DNA of 64,000 nt, taken from assembly GCF_022170785.1 (NCBI RefSeq), contig NZ_CP081870.1, positions 2,964,001-3,028,000 on the forward strand. The letters are read 5' to 3'. Positions 53,720-62,894 of this stretch are shown here, piece after piece. The stretch comes from Rossellomorea marisflavi (GTDB lineage Bacteria; Bacillota; Bacilli; Bacillales; Bacillaceae_B). The notes under the pieces are model-generated. The model worked only from the letters and a program-made list of their open reading frames with translations. It did not search any database and had not been told where the DNA came from. Position numbers and translations under genes: made by a program. Every line of letters starts with the position of its first letter. Within the stretch, counting starts at the first letter, position 1.

Positions 53720-54547
53720 TTAAAGGCGCTGGCAGTGGGGGCAATAATGCGTCCCTCTTCCTGCGGATACTTTCTTCTCGATCGGCGTACCGCATTGTCT
53801 GCAAGCTTCGCCATTCCTGCTGTACACATACAGGTTTTGCTGGAACATCCCCATTTGTCCCTGGGAGTTCACGTAGGAGCGGATCGTGCTCCCCCCCATA
53901 TCCACCGCTTCCCTGAGGGTGGCGATGATGCTTTGATGCAGATTCCCGACTTCATCAACTGTCAGGGATGATGCTTTCCGGTCGGGATGGATACCCGAAC
54001 GGAATAGCGCTTCGTCGACATAAATATTCCCGAGTCCCACCATGACGGTTTGGTCGAGGAGAACGGCCTTGACGATCCTTGAGGTTCCGGCAGACCTGCC
54101 GTGAAGGTAGTCAGGCGTGAACGCTTCTTCAAACGGTTCGGGTCCAAGCTGCAGGAGGGGCAGATGAAGAAGTTCTTCCCCTTTTTTGAACAAGTGCATC
54201 GTCCCGAATTTCCGTACATCGCGGTATCTCAATTCCGTCCCATCCGTGAACGTGAATACCACATGGGTATGCTTCTCCACGGGCTCATCCTTTTGATGAA
54301 GGGCATACTTCCCCTCCATCCTCAAATGGGAGACAAGGGAGACATCATTCAGGTAAAAGATCAAAAACTTCCCCCGTCGTCCCATCGCAAGGATTTCCTG
54401 ACCTTTAAGGGAGTCGGTGAATTGAGCCGTCTCGGATGGTTGCTTGATCATCTTCGGCCAGCTCACGGCCACCTCTTTGATCGTCTTTCCTACTACAAGG
54501 ACCTCCAATGTCCTTCTGACTGTTTCTACTTCTGGAAGTTCAGGCAC
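53720..54547 (-). CDS. mutM: Formamidopyrimidine-DNA glycosylase (Fpg)
   Basis: 275 residues. Removes 8-oxoguanine and ring-opened purines and cleaves the abasic site. The catalytic N-terminal PELPEVETVRR is exposed after Met removal. The C-terminal zinc finger is CRQCGTPIEKK...YCPHCQ. GLGNIYVDEALF is the helix-two-turn-helix. The start is GTG at 54545-54547 with GAGGAG upstream. It lies 15 bp behind polA, with which it shares repair functions. Confidence 0.97.
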   Translation of the reverse strand: MPELPEVETVRRTLEVLVVGKTIKEVAVSWPKMIKQPSETAQFTDSLKGQEILAMGRRGKFLIFYLNDVSLVSHLRMEGKYALHQKDEPVEKHTHVVFTFTDGTELRYRDVRKFGTMHLFKKGEELLHLPLLQLGPEPFEEAFTPDYLHGRSAGTSRIVKAVLLDQTVMVGLGNIYVDEALFRSGIHPDRKASSLTVDEVGNLHQSIIATLREAVDMGGSTIRSYVNSQGQMGMFQQNLYVYSRNGEACRQCGTPIEKKVSAGRGTHYCPHCQRL

Positions 54548-54562
54548 CGGTCCTACTCCTCT

Positions 54563-57193
54563 CTATTTGGCATCGTACCATGTGTCGCCATAGGAATAGT
54601 CCACCTTGAGGGGCACTTCAAGCTCCATTGTCTGTTCCATGACTTCAGGTACGATTTTTTCCAGGATCTCGATTTCATCCTTCGGCGCTTCGAAGATCAG
54701 TTCATCATGCACCTGAAGGAGAAGGCGAGATTTCAGATTTTCCTTTTCAAGGCGGGCTGCCATATCGATCATCGCTTTTTTGATGATATCGGCTGCACTT
54801 CCTTGAATCGGGGTGTTCATGGCTGTACGCTCCGCAAAGCTTCGCAGGTTGAAGTTCCTGCTCGTGATTTCAGGTAGGTATCTCCTGCGCTTGAGCAGGG
54901 TCGTGACATAGCCTTTCTGCTTGGCATCCTGGACGATGTCTTCCATATAATCCTTTACCCCAGGGAAGCTTTCAAGGTATTTGTTGATGAACTCACCGGC
55001 TTCTTTCCGAGAGATATCCAGGCTCTGTGAAAGACCATAGTCACTGATCCCATAAACAATCCCGAAGTTGACGGCTTTCGCATGACGCCTCATATTCGAT
55101 GTAACGTCTTCTTTTGCCACTCCGAAGACGTCCATCGCCGTCTTTGTATGGATATCCATATCGTTCCGGAAGGCTTCGATCAGCTTTTCATCTTTAGCGA
55201 TATGGGCAAGGACGCGAAGCTCGATCTGTGAGTAGTCGGCCGCGAACATCACCCAGCCCTCTTCTGATGGAATGAATGCCTGTCTGATTTTACGACCTTC
55301 TTCCAGCCTGATCGGGATGTTCTGAAGGTTCGGATCCGTCGAGCTGAGGCGCCCGGTCTGAGTGAGAGCCTGATTGAAGCGCGTATGGATCTTCCCGGTT
55401 TCCTCATGAACCACCTTCAGCAACCCTTCAAGGTACGTGGACTGCAGCTTGCCAAGCTGACGATAGTGGAGGATGTAGTCGATGATCTCATGCTTCGACT
55501 GCAGCTTCTCCAATACATCGGCAGACGTGGAGTAGCCGGTCTTCGTCTTCTTGATGACAGGCAGACCGAGCTTATCGAACAGGACTACGCCGAGCTGCTT
55601 GGGAGAATTGATATTGAAGCTTTCCCCTGCGAGCTCGTGGATTTTCTTCTCCAGTTCAACAAGACGTTCGGCGAGTTCATCCTTCATTTCATTCAGACGA
55701 TCACAGTCCACCTTCACACCGGTGTGTTCCATCTCGGCCAGGATCAGGGCGAGAGGAAGCTCAAGATCGGTAAACAATTCTTGTTGATTGTTCTCCTCGA
55801 GCTCGTCCATGCATGTCCCTTTCAAGGTCCAGAGAACGAACGCCTTCCTTGCGATGTGTTCAGACAGCACCTCAAGATCCGGTACCTTCTGTTTCGCCCC
55901 TTTGCCGAAGACGGCTTCATCGGATTTCATGCCGGCCTGTCCGTGTCCTTTGGCAATCGTGGCAAAATCCTCACTCGATTCAGAAGGATTGATGATATAA
56001 GAGGCGAGCAAGAGGTCGAAGTCGATCCCCTCGATTTCGATGCCCTCCCGTAAGAAGGATACGATCGTTTCTTTAGCGTTGTAGACATGCTTGACGGATT
56101 CACCGTCCTCCGCCCATTCTTTGAACGCAGGGGAGGCAACAGCTGTTTCCATGGAAAAGAAATAGGTTCCCTTTTCATTGTGAAGACCGATCCCGATGAC
56201 CTTGCCTGTATGATAATTATCCTCGAGCATTTCGATATAGAGGGAGCTCTCCCGTGCAAGATGATCCTCGTTGATCTCGTCCAGTACGTCGAATGAAATC
56301 TCCTCTTGTTCCACCGTTTCTTCCTCGACGGTTTCCCCCATTTTTTCGAGAAGGGAATTGAAGCCGAGATCCTTGAAAACGGCTTTCAGTTCCTGGGTTT
56401 CCTCCCCATCATAGTGGAGGTCGTCAAGGCCCACATCCACCGGCGCTTCACGGAGGATTGTCGCCAGTTCCTTGCTCATGATGGCCTGTTCCTTGTTTTC
56501 TTCAAGCTTTTCCTTCAGCTTCTTTCCGCTCACCTGATCGATGGAAGCGAGAAGCTCTTCAAGCGTTCCGAACTGCTTCAACAGTTTGATCGCCGTCTTC
56601 TCACCGACACCCGGCACACCAGGGATATTATCCGAGCTGTCACCCATGAGGCCCTTCATATCGATGACACGGTCAGGCGTGATCTCCCACTTTTCCTTCA
56701 CGTGTTCAGGGGTATAGATTTCAAGATCCGTGATCCCTTTACGGGTGATGCACACCGTCGTTTTATCCGAGCTGAGCTGCGTGAGATCCTTGTCTCCCGA
56801 AAACACTTTCACGTCAAAGCCTTCCGCTTCGGCCCTCAGTGACAGGGTCCCGATGATGTCATCGGCCTCGTAGTTCTCCTTCTCGTATCGTTTGATCCCA
56901 TATGCATCCAAAAGCTCCCGGATGTAGGGGAACTGTTCCGATAGCTCGGGCGGGGTCTTTTGTCTGCCCCCTTTATATTCCTTGAATGTTTCATGCCTGA
57001 AAGTGGTCTTTCCGGCATCGAATGCAACCAGGATATGCGAGGGTTTCTCATCCTCGAGGATCCTTTGAAGCATCGTAGTGAAGCCATAGACGGCATTCGT
57101 ATGTACACCTTTATCGTTGTTCAACAGCGGCAGGGCAAAAAATGCGCGATATGCGATACTGTTTCCATCGATCAAGACTAGTTTTTTTGACAT
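54563..57193 (-). CDS. polA: DNA polymerase I
   Basis: 876 residues. Fills gaps and removes RNA primers. The 5'-3' exonuclease domain is at 1 to about 290 (LVLIDGNSIAYRAFFALP, and ADDIIGTLS). The central 3'-5' exonuclease-like domain (about 300-460) lacks the usual DxE residues, as in other Bacillus Pol I, so it is probably inactive. Polymerase motifs A (VMFAADYSQIELRVLAHIA), B (RRHAKAVNFGIVYGIS) and C (LLLQVHDELIFEAP) are intact. AGGAGGTACC precedes the ATG. It is the first gene of polA-mutM-ytaF-coaE. Confidence 0.98.
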   Translation of the reverse strand: MSKKLVLIDGNSIAYRAFFALPLLNNDKGVHTNAVYGFTTMLQRILEDEKPSHILVAFDAGKTTFRHETFKEYKGGRQKTPPELSEQFPYIRELLDAYGIKRYEKENYEADDIIGTLSLRAEAEGFDVKVFSGDKDLTQLSSDKTTVCITRKGITDLEIYTPEHVKEKWEITPDRVIDMKGLMGDSSDNIPGVPGVGEKTAIKLLKQFGTLEELLASIDQVSGKKLKEKLEENKEQAIMSKELATILREAPVDVGLDDLHYDGEETQELKAVFKDLGFNSLLEKMGETVEEETVEQEEISFDVLDEINEDHLARESSLYIEMLEDNYHTGKVIGIGLHNEKGTYFFSMETAVASPAFKEWAEDGESVKHVYNAKETIVSFLREGIEIEGIDFDLLLASYIINPSESSEDFATIAKGHGQAGMKSDEAVFGKGAKQKVPDLEVLSEHIARKAFVLWTLKGTCMDELEENNQQELFTDLELPLALILAEMEHTGVKVDCDRLNEMKDELAERLVELEKKIHELAGESFNINSPKQLGVVLFDKLGLPVIKKTKTGYSTSADVLEKLQSKHEIIDYILHYRQLGKLQSTYLEGLLKVVHEETGKIHTRFNQALTQTGRLSSTDPNLQNIPIRLEEGRKIRQAFIPSEEGWVMFAADYSQIELRVLAHIAKDEKLIEAFRNDMDIHTKTAMDVFGVAKEDVTSNMRRHAKAVNFGIVYGISDYGLSQSLDISRKEAGEFINKYLESFPGVKDYMEDIVQDAKQKGYVTTLLKRRRYLPEITSRNFNLRSFAERTAMNTPIQGSAADIIKKAMIDMAARLEKENLKSRLLLQVHDELIFEAPKDEIEILEKIVPEVMEQTMELEVPLKVDYSYGDTWYDAK

Positions 57194-57391
57194 GGCGGTA
57201 CCTCCTGTACGTTCATCACATAAGGATGAACCTTCTCTATACCCATTCTACCATGACCGGGATTGAAAGGAAAAATCCCCACCCCTGACCGCCATGAGGG
57301 ACACGGTGTCCGGCCCTGCCCATCGTGCTGAAAACGGGTGAGGACCCTCCCTTCCATACTGGCTAACGGCTGGAGTCTCCCATCGCACAAC

Positions 57392-57416
57392 AAAAGCCTC
57401 CGGACAGGAGGCTTTT
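57392..57416 (-). terminator. Terminator of hflK-hflC
   Basis: Perfect 10-bp stem aaaagcctcc (57392-57401) / ggaggctttt (57407-57416). On the minus strand it ends in TTTTG. The rest of 57194-57391 shows nothing I can identify. Confidence 0.85.
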
Positions 57417-57419
57417 CGA

Positions 57420-58355
57420 TCATTCAGTATAGCCCATCAGCAGGCGGGCATAAGGTGAATCGGATGGAAGGACGATCACAGTTTCATCGTCGATCGTCTT
57501 TTTGTAGGTTTCAAGCGTACGGTAAAGATCATAGAACTCAGGGTCTTTAGAGAATGATTTATTATAAATCACCGCCGCTTCGGATTCCCCCTCAGCCCTG
57601 ATCACATTGGCCTCCGTTTCTGCTTTTGCGATGAGCTCCTTCACTTCACGGTCCGTTTCGGCCGTGATGCTCTGTTTCTCCGCATCCCCCTGGGAAAGGT
57701 ACTCCTGCGCCTTGGATTCCCGCTCCGAAATCATCCTGGTATAGACGGACTTCTCATTGGCCTCAGGCAGGTCGGTGCGTTTGATCCGCACATCTTTGAC
57801 CACCACCCCATACTGCTGGTTTTCAAGAAGTTCATTGACCTTATCGGTGATCTGGTCGTTCAGGCTCCCTCTCGATGACTTCTCATCATTGATGACCTCT
57901 TCATATTCCAGTTTACCAAGCTCTGCCCTGACCACGGAATAGATGAAATCCTCCATCTTCGCCTCTGCGTTGATGACATTCCGTGCATTGGAGATCATCT
58001 TCAAAGGATCGGTGATCTGCCATACGGCATAGTTATCGATGAGCATCCGCTTTTTATCCTTTGTATTGATCTCAGCTTCTGTCACATCCGATGTCATCTG
58101 CCGCTTCGTCAACGTCGTCACTGATTGTATGAAGGGAACCTTCACCTTCAGGCCCGGCTCTTCGTCGATCCGCACCACTTCACCGAACTGGCGGACAACC
58201 TTGTATTCTCCTTCTTTCACAATATATACGGAGGTGAAGGCAACCAGGAGAAGTGCAAGGAGTACCACCAGGAATATCCCTGTCCTGACGTAAGGCTTCC
58301 AGTCTGTCGGAGGCCGCTCTTTCTTCTCGAATTGATAGACGTTAGGATTACTCAT
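57420..58355 (-). CDS. hflC: SPFH-domain protein HflC
   Basis: 311 residues. Membrane-anchored band-7 protein that, with HflK, forms a large cage around the FtsH protease in other bacteria. One N-terminal membrane helix (TGIFLVVLLALLLVAFTSVYIV, about 26-47), then the SPFH domain (KEGEYKVVRQFGEVVRIDEEPGLKVKVPFIQSV) and a long alpha-helical C-terminus (EYLSQGDAEKQSITAETDREVKELIAKAETEANVIRAEGESEAAVIYNKSF). Its start overlaps the hflK stop (ATGAGTAA), so the pair is translationally coupled. It is not present at this place in B. subtilis. Confidence 0.92.
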   Translation of the reverse strand: MSNPNVYQFEKKERPPTDWKPYVRTGIFLVVLLALLLVAFTSVYIVKEGEYKVVRQFGEVVRIDEEPGLKVKVPFIQSVTTLTKRQMTSDVTEAEINTKDKKRMLIDNYAVWQITDPLKMISNARNVINAEAKMEDFIYSVVRAELGKLEYEEVINDEKSSRGSLNDQITDKVNELLENQQYGVVVKDVRIKRTDLPEANEKSVYTRMISERESKAQEYLSQGDAEKQSITAETDREVKELIAKAETEANVIRAEGESEAAVIYNKSFSKDPEFYDLYRTLETYKKTIDDETVIVLPSDSPYARLLMGYTE

Positions 58356-59313
58356 CGGCCTTCGCCTCCTTTTCTTCCGCCTCCGCCTTCGCTTTCCCTT
58401 CCATCGGTCGGATCGGGAAGTGCTTCAGGGTTTCCCCGTCATCTTTCATAATGTAGATCTCGGCATTTGGCAGGACGGTTTCAAGGCTTTCAAGAACCAG
58501 ACGTTTCCGTGTGATATCCGGGTTGGTTTTGTATTGATCATAGAGTTTATCGAAAACGGCCACATCCCCACGTGCCTGTTCGATCCTTGCAATCTTGTCG
58601 CCCTTTGCCTTGGACATGATCGCCTTCTTCTCTCCCTGTGCTTCATTCATGCGCTGATTCTGATACTTTTTGGCTTCATTGGTTTTTGTATTTTTCATTT
58701 CACGCGCATCGGTTACGGCCGTGAAGGAGGAGCGCACATCTTCATTCGGCAGTTCCACGTCCTGCAGCTTTACACCGATGATGGAAATCCCTATATCATA
58801 GTCTTCTATCAGATTGGTCAGAAGGTCTCTGACATCGCCTTCGATCTTGGCCTTTCCCGAGGTCAATGCATCATCGATCAGCGAACTGCCGATGATGCTC
58901 CTGATGGATGAGGATGTGGCATCATAGAGAATTTCCTTCGGGTTTTCGGCATTGAAGAGATAGCCTTCGGGATCGGTGATTTTCCACTGCACAACTAAAT
59001 CGGCCAGGACGATGTATTCATCACCCGTGATCATTTTGGTTTCTTTCGGGAAATTTTTGATTTCCCCTTCGCTTTCTTCATACCCGAATTGAAGTGTGAA
59101 CGTTTCTTTTGATAGCGTTTCTACCTGTTGGATCGGCCAAGGCATCTTAAAGTGCAGGCCCGGTTCCACTACGGGATCCCCTGCCTTCCCGAATGTAAGG
59201 ACAAGCGCCTGTTCCGACTCATCCACCGTGTACCACGACGTCACCAGTACCGCGATGAGGATCAGTGCTCCCAACACCATCCCCGTCACCTTATACGTTT
59301 GCTTCAAGCTCAT
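58348..59313 (-). CDS. hflK: SPFH-domain protein HflK
   Basis: 321 residues from the ATG at 59311-59313 (GGGGGG upstream). One membrane helix near the N-terminus (VTGMVLGALILIAVLVTSWYTV), then the SPFH domain (TFGKAGDPVVEPGLHFKMPWPIQQVETLSKETFTLQFG) and a helical C-terminus ending in a charged tail. It is the first gene of hflK-hflC. It lies between phoR and polA, an insertion relative to B. subtilis, where phoR and polA are adjacent. Confidence 0.92.
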   Translation of the reverse strand: MSLKQTYKVTGMVLGALILIAVLVTSWYTVDESEQALVLTFGKAGDPVVEPGLHFKMPWPIQQVETLSKETFTLQFGYEESEGEIKNFPKETKMITGDEYIVLADLVVQWKITDPEGYLFNAENPKEILYDATSSSIRSIIGSSLIDDALTSGKAKIEGDVRDLLTNLIEDYDIGISIIGVKLQDVELPNEDVRSSFTAVTDAREMKNTKTNEAKKYQNQRMNEAQGEKKAIMSKAKGDKIARIEQARGDVAVFDKLYDQYKTNPDITRKRLVLESLETVLPNAEIYIMKDDGETLKHFPIRPMEGKAKAEAEEKEAKADE

Positions 59314-59410
59314 GAAATCCCCCCATTTTGTCTGACCCATTCTACTAATCTATACGGTCCTTCCCCTGAAAAGTTTCAGGAATATTACAATGGTGGGAAA
59401 AATTCCATGC

Positions 59411-59444
59411 AAAAAGACGAGAACGGGGTCGGTTCTCGTCTTTT
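59411..59444. terminator. Terminator of phoPR
   Basis: Perfect 13-bp stem aaaagacgagaac (59412-59424) / gttctcgtctttt (59432-59444) with T runs on both strands. It lies between phoR and hflK. Confidence 0.9.
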
Positions 59445-59539
59445 CATCAACACCTTGGATGAAGGGGTTTCACTTAGTATCGTATCACCGGTATGTTAAC
59501 CGGAATTTAACACTTTGTAAATGGTTTGTAAAAAAACCA

Positions 59540-61327
59540 TCATTCCCCTTCATGGATGCCCTCATGAAATTGTTTGTTCAATAGGACCTTGAATGTCGTC
59601 CCCTGATTCAGTTCACTCTCGACTTCGATCTTCGCCTCATGGGCCTCCAGGATGTGCTTGACGATGGCAAGGCCCAGACCGGTTCCTCCAGAGTTCCGGC
59701 TCCTTGCTTTATCAACCCGATAGAAGCGTTCGAATATACGCGGAATCTCCTCTTGGGCGATTCCGATCCCGTTATCCTTTATGGAGACAAGCACTTGCTT
59801 GCCTGCATCCTCCACTCCGACTTCCACGATCCCGCCTTGGGGAGTGTAGGATATCGCATTGCTGATCAGGTTGATGAACACCTGCTTCAACCGGTAGCTG
59901 TCCACCTCTGCGAGGACCGGGGATTCATTGTGCACATCCAGGGTGATGCCCTTTTCCCTGGCACGCTCGTTCAGTATTGGTAAGATCTCTTCGATGAGAC
60001 CGGATATGGACTCCTTTTGAAGGGAGAGCTCGAACCCGCTCTTTTCCACTTTTGATAGCTCAAGGAGATCCTGGATCAGTGATTGAAGACGGTCGCTTTC
60101 CTTCAGGATGATGTCGAGGAAATTCCTCAAGGTGTCTTCATCCTTCATCGCCCCATCGAGGAGGGTTTCAGAGAAGCCTTTGATCGATGTGATCGGCGTC
60201 TTCAATTCATGCGACACATTGGCGACAAAATCTTTTCTCATCTGCTCGAGCTTTTTTAGTTCCGTGATATCATGGAAGACCACGACGATCCCTTTCCACA
60301 CATTGTTATGCCCGATGATCGGAGCCCCGTATACCTCGTAGTGCCTCCGCTCGATCTGGTAAGGAAGAAGGATCTGCTTCCGGACCCGCTTCTCTGTCAT
60401 GAAGATCTCCTCCACCAATCGATTCACCTCTTGAAAATGGATCACTTCATGATAGCGGACCTTCCGCAGGTCCTTTTCCTCCAAATCGAAAAATTCCCGG
60501 AAGGTGCGGTTGGTCAATACGATGAACCCGCGATGATCGATGAGGAGAAGGGCACTTCCCATATTTTCGATCAGGGTGGTGAGTCTGTCCTGCTGCATTT
60601 CCTGGGCATTGACCATTTCCTGAAGGTTACGGGCCAGGATATTGATCGATGAACTCAGCATGCTGGTCTCATCGAGTCGATCCTCGAAGGTCCTGGCACG
60701 ATAATTCCCTTTCGCAAGCTCCATGGCTACATTGGTGGCCGATTCAATCGGTTTTGTATATCGTACGGTGATCCTTGATCCCAGGATGATGATCAGAACA
60801 AGGGCGAGTACGAGGGAAATCGTCAGGACCAGCCAAATCTGCTGATTCCCTTCTTCGAATTCATCCACCTCGGTACTCATGATGAGGAGTCCGTCGGATT
60901 GATTCCCTTTCTGATTGAGGGGATACCAATAGTAACGGAACTCCCTGCCTTCATCGACCACCTTCTTGTGACGATCCTTCACATCCCAGTCATCCTTGAT
61001 GGATGCGATGATCTCCTTCTGCTTCTGATTCCCGAGGGAATTCGGTCTTTTCGTATCGTCAATGACCTTCCCGTCCTCATCCAGCAGGGTGATTCGAACA
61101 TCGAGAATATCGCTGAGCTCATTGATGATGGAAGGATTCGTTCCCTGGAGCGGTCCGTTTTCTTCTATTGAATTGGCAAGAAGTCTTGCTTCTTTCTGGA
61201 TCCTGGAGTTCAGCGTCTCCAGATAAAAATTCTTGAAGATTTGTCCAAGCAGAAGGCCCAGCCCGATCAACACGCCGATGATGAGGGTGATGAGCGCCAG
61301 AAGAAGCTTCGTCCTATACTTGGTCAT
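59540..61327 (-). CDS. phoR: Phosphate-responsive sensor histidine kinase PhoR
   Basis: 595 residues. Membrane sensor kinase for phosphate starvation. TM1 (LLLALITLIIGVLIGLGLLLG, about 8-28), an extracytoplasmic domain (about 30-170), TM2 (IWLVLTISLVLALVLIIILG, about 168-190), then HAMP, PAS (about 250-350, LTTLIENMGSALLLIDHRGFIVL), the dimerisation His in VSHELKTPITSIKGFSETLLDG, and the ATPase motifs NLISNAISYTP, DNGIGIAQEEIPRIFERFYR and GGTGLGLAIVKHI. It overlaps phoP by 4 bp (ATGA), indicating coupling. Confidence 0.96.
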   Translation of the reverse strand: MTKYRTKLLLALITLIIGVLIGLGLLLGQIFKNFYLETLNSRIQKEARLLANSIEENGPLQGTNPSIINELSDILDVRITLLDEDGKVIDDTKRPNSLGNQKQKEIIASIKDDWDVKDRHKKVVDEGREFRYYWYPLNQKGNQSDGLLIMSTEVDEFEEGNQQIWLVLTISLVLALVLIIILGSRITVRYTKPIESATNVAMELAKGNYRARTFEDRLDETSMLSSSINILARNLQEMVNAQEMQQDRLTTLIENMGSALLLIDHRGFIVLTNRTFREFFDLEEKDLRKVRYHEVIHFQEVNRLVEEIFMTEKRVRKQILLPYQIERRHYEVYGAPIIGHNNVWKGIVVVFHDITELKKLEQMRKDFVANVSHELKTPITSIKGFSETLLDGAMKDEDTLRNFLDIILKESDRLQSLIQDLLELSKVEKSGFELSLQKESISGLIEEILPILNERAREKGITLDVHNESPVLAEVDSYRLKQVFINLISNAISYTPQGGIVEVGVEDAGKQVLVSIKDNGIGIAQEEIPRIFERFYRVDKARSRNSGGTGLGLAIVKHILEAHEAKIEVESELNQGTTFKVLLNKQFHEGIHEGE

Positions 61328-62043
61328 GAGGATTTGGGACCCTCTAATTTATAGCCAAGACCCCTGATGGTCTTGATGTAAATCGGTTTCTTCGTATTGG
61401 TCTCGATTTTCTCACGGAGATGGCTGATATGCACATCCACGATCCTCGTGTCGCCTGCAAAATCATAATTCCACACGGCGCTCAAGAGCTGGTCTCTCGT
61501 CAACACTCTTCCCCGGTTGTCTGTCAGGTAGAGAAGAAGTTCAAATTCCTTCGGCGTCAGTTCAAGTAGTTCACCTTGGAAATACGCTTCATATTGTTCG
61601 GGGTACACTTTCAATTCTCCGACTTCCTTGTAGTCCACGTCTTGGCCTTCGGATTGTTCTTTCACGGCAGCGGATGCCTGGCTCCTTCTCAGGATCGCTT
61701 TCACCCTTGCCACTACTTCACGGGGACTGAAAGGTTTCGTCATATAGTCATCGGCACCGAGCTCAAGCCCCAGAACCTTATCGAACTCATCATCCTTAGC
61801 CGTCAGCATGAGGATCGGCGTACTGATCTTGCGCTGGCGCAGTTCTTTGCATACTTCGATCCCATCCATGGATGGAAGCATCAGATCAAGGATGATCAAA
61901 TCGGGTGATTCAGAGACGGCCTTATTCAAGCCTTCCTCCCCGTCATGTGCCGTCATGACAGCATAACCCGATTGTTCCAGGTTGTATTTTAACAATGTTG
62001 CGATCGATTGTTCATCATCCACTACCAGAATGTTTTTGCTCAT
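61324..62043 (-). CDS. phoP: Phosphate response regulator PhoP
   Basis: 239 residues. OmpR-type activator and repressor of the phosphate regulon. Receiver domain with acidic pair at 9-10 (VVDDEQSI), phosphoacceptor aspartate in DLIILDLMLPSMDG (D53), and lysine in LTAKDD. The winged-helix DNA-binding domain is about 140-235 (TPKEFELLLYLTDNRGRVLTRDQLLSAVWNYDFAGDTRIVDVHISHLREKIE). TTGGAGG precedes the ATG. An A/T-rich promoter region with TATAAT-like boxes lies near 62110-62140 but I could not settle one promoter. Confidence 0.97.
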   Translation of the reverse strand: MSKNILVVDDEQSIATLLKYNLEQSGYAVMTAHDGEEGLNKAVSESPDLIILDLMLPSMDGIEVCKELRQRKISTPILMLTAKDDEFDKVLGLELGADDYMTKPFSPREVVARVKAILRRSQASAAVKEQSEGQDVDYKEVGELKVYPEQYEAYFQGELLELTPKEFELLLYLTDNRGRVLTRDQLLSAVWNYDFAGDTRIVDVHISHLREKIETNTKKPIYIKTIRGLGYKLEGPKSS

Positions 62044-62261
62044 TGATTATAGGCCTCCAAGAGAATGAATTTACCCCTTCATCCATTAGCATTATGTAAT
62101 TGTACTTTTATTATAATATAATTTTGTCTTGTTACCACTACTATTCGGCGTTTAGAGAATAGTCGGGCTAAATGTCCCCTCTTCCATCCGGCATTTCAGA
62201 AAGGATGCGTAGGAATGGGACCGCGCCCATTTTGAGTGTCGGGAGGGTTCGCGACTCAGAA

Positions 62262-62286
62262 TAAAAAAACTCCCTCTAAAGGGAGC
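62262..62286 (-). terminator. Terminator of the MaoC-like gene
   Basis: Stem ctccct (62270-62275) / agggag (62280-62285) and then seven T on the minus strand, directly past the stop. Confidence 0.85.
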
Positions 62287-62289
62287 GGC

Positions 62290-62766
62290 TCAAAAATTTT
62301 CCAACGCGTGACTATTCATCTTTTCCAACCGATGTGGCGGGCATACGCTGATTCTTCCCGTCACGACCCTTTCATCGTCTTCGTTGTCTGCAGTGACTTC
62401 GATGATGACGGAATGGGCCTTCAGATCGATCTCCTTCACTTCGAACAGGAAGCGGACGGTGGCATAGTGATAGACTGGCTTATGGAATTGGATCGATTGT
62501 TCGGTGATATGGGAGCCGGGTCCTGGCAGGTATTTTGAGACAGCTGATGTGATGATTCCCGTCAGCATGATGGATGGGACGATCGGCTTCTTGAAAGGCG
62601 TTTGCGATGCATAGTCGTGCTGAATATATAAAGGATTGGCATCATTCGTCAAACCAAGATAGAGAAGGAGTTCATTGTCCTCGATCTTCTCTGTAAGCGT
62701 CAGCTTCTCACCAATGGTCATATCTTCGATTTTTCTTCCCGGTTTTCTTTTTTTACCCAGTAACAT
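62290..62766 (-). CDS. MaoC-like hot-dog-fold dehydratase
   Basis: 158 residues of the (R)-specific enoyl-CoA hydratase/MaoC family. The hydratase motif is recognisable at about residues 34-55 (LYLGLTNDANPLYIQHDYASQ) with the aspartate-asparagine-histidine positions expected for catalysis, and SIMLTGIITSAVSKYLPGPGSHI follows. It probably acts on an acyl-CoA or acyl-ACP double bond. The substrate is unknown. AGGAGGTG lies upstream of the ATG. It is a single gene between phoP and mdh, with palindromic sites in its promoter region. Confidence 0.88.
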   Translation of the reverse strand: MLLGKKRKPGRKIEDMTIGEKLTLTEKIEDNELLLYLGLTNDANPLYIQHDYASQTPFKKPIVPSIMLTGIITSAVSKYLPGPGSHITEQSIQFHKPVYHYATVRFLFEVKEIDLKAHSVIIEVTADNEDDERVVTGRISVCPPHRLEKMNSHALENF

Positions 62767-62781
62767 GGACGCACCTCCTGA

Positions 62782-62817
62782 ATGTAAACACTTACATTTT
62801 TAAATAGTCTGTCTATT
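62782..62817. promoter_or_regulatory. Palindromes upstream of the MaoC-like gene
   Basis: Two inverted repeats: ATGTAA-N4-TTACAT (62782-62797) and AATAG-N5-CTATT (62803-62817). They lie in the leader or promoter region just before the ribosome site. They look like binding sites for a dimeric regulator. The regulator is unknown. Confidence 0.4.
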
Positions 62818-62894
62818 AATATAGTATCATTTCTATTGTGCCCAAACAAAGGACTTTTTAGTAGAATTTCAAAAGCGATTCAGTGCATGAAAAA

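Noticed and set aside
57194-57391. A further repeat copy between hflC and polA
   Set aside because: Contains GGCTGGAGTCTCCCATCG, which resembles the GGAGTC block, but no pairing arms or other conserved blocks were found.
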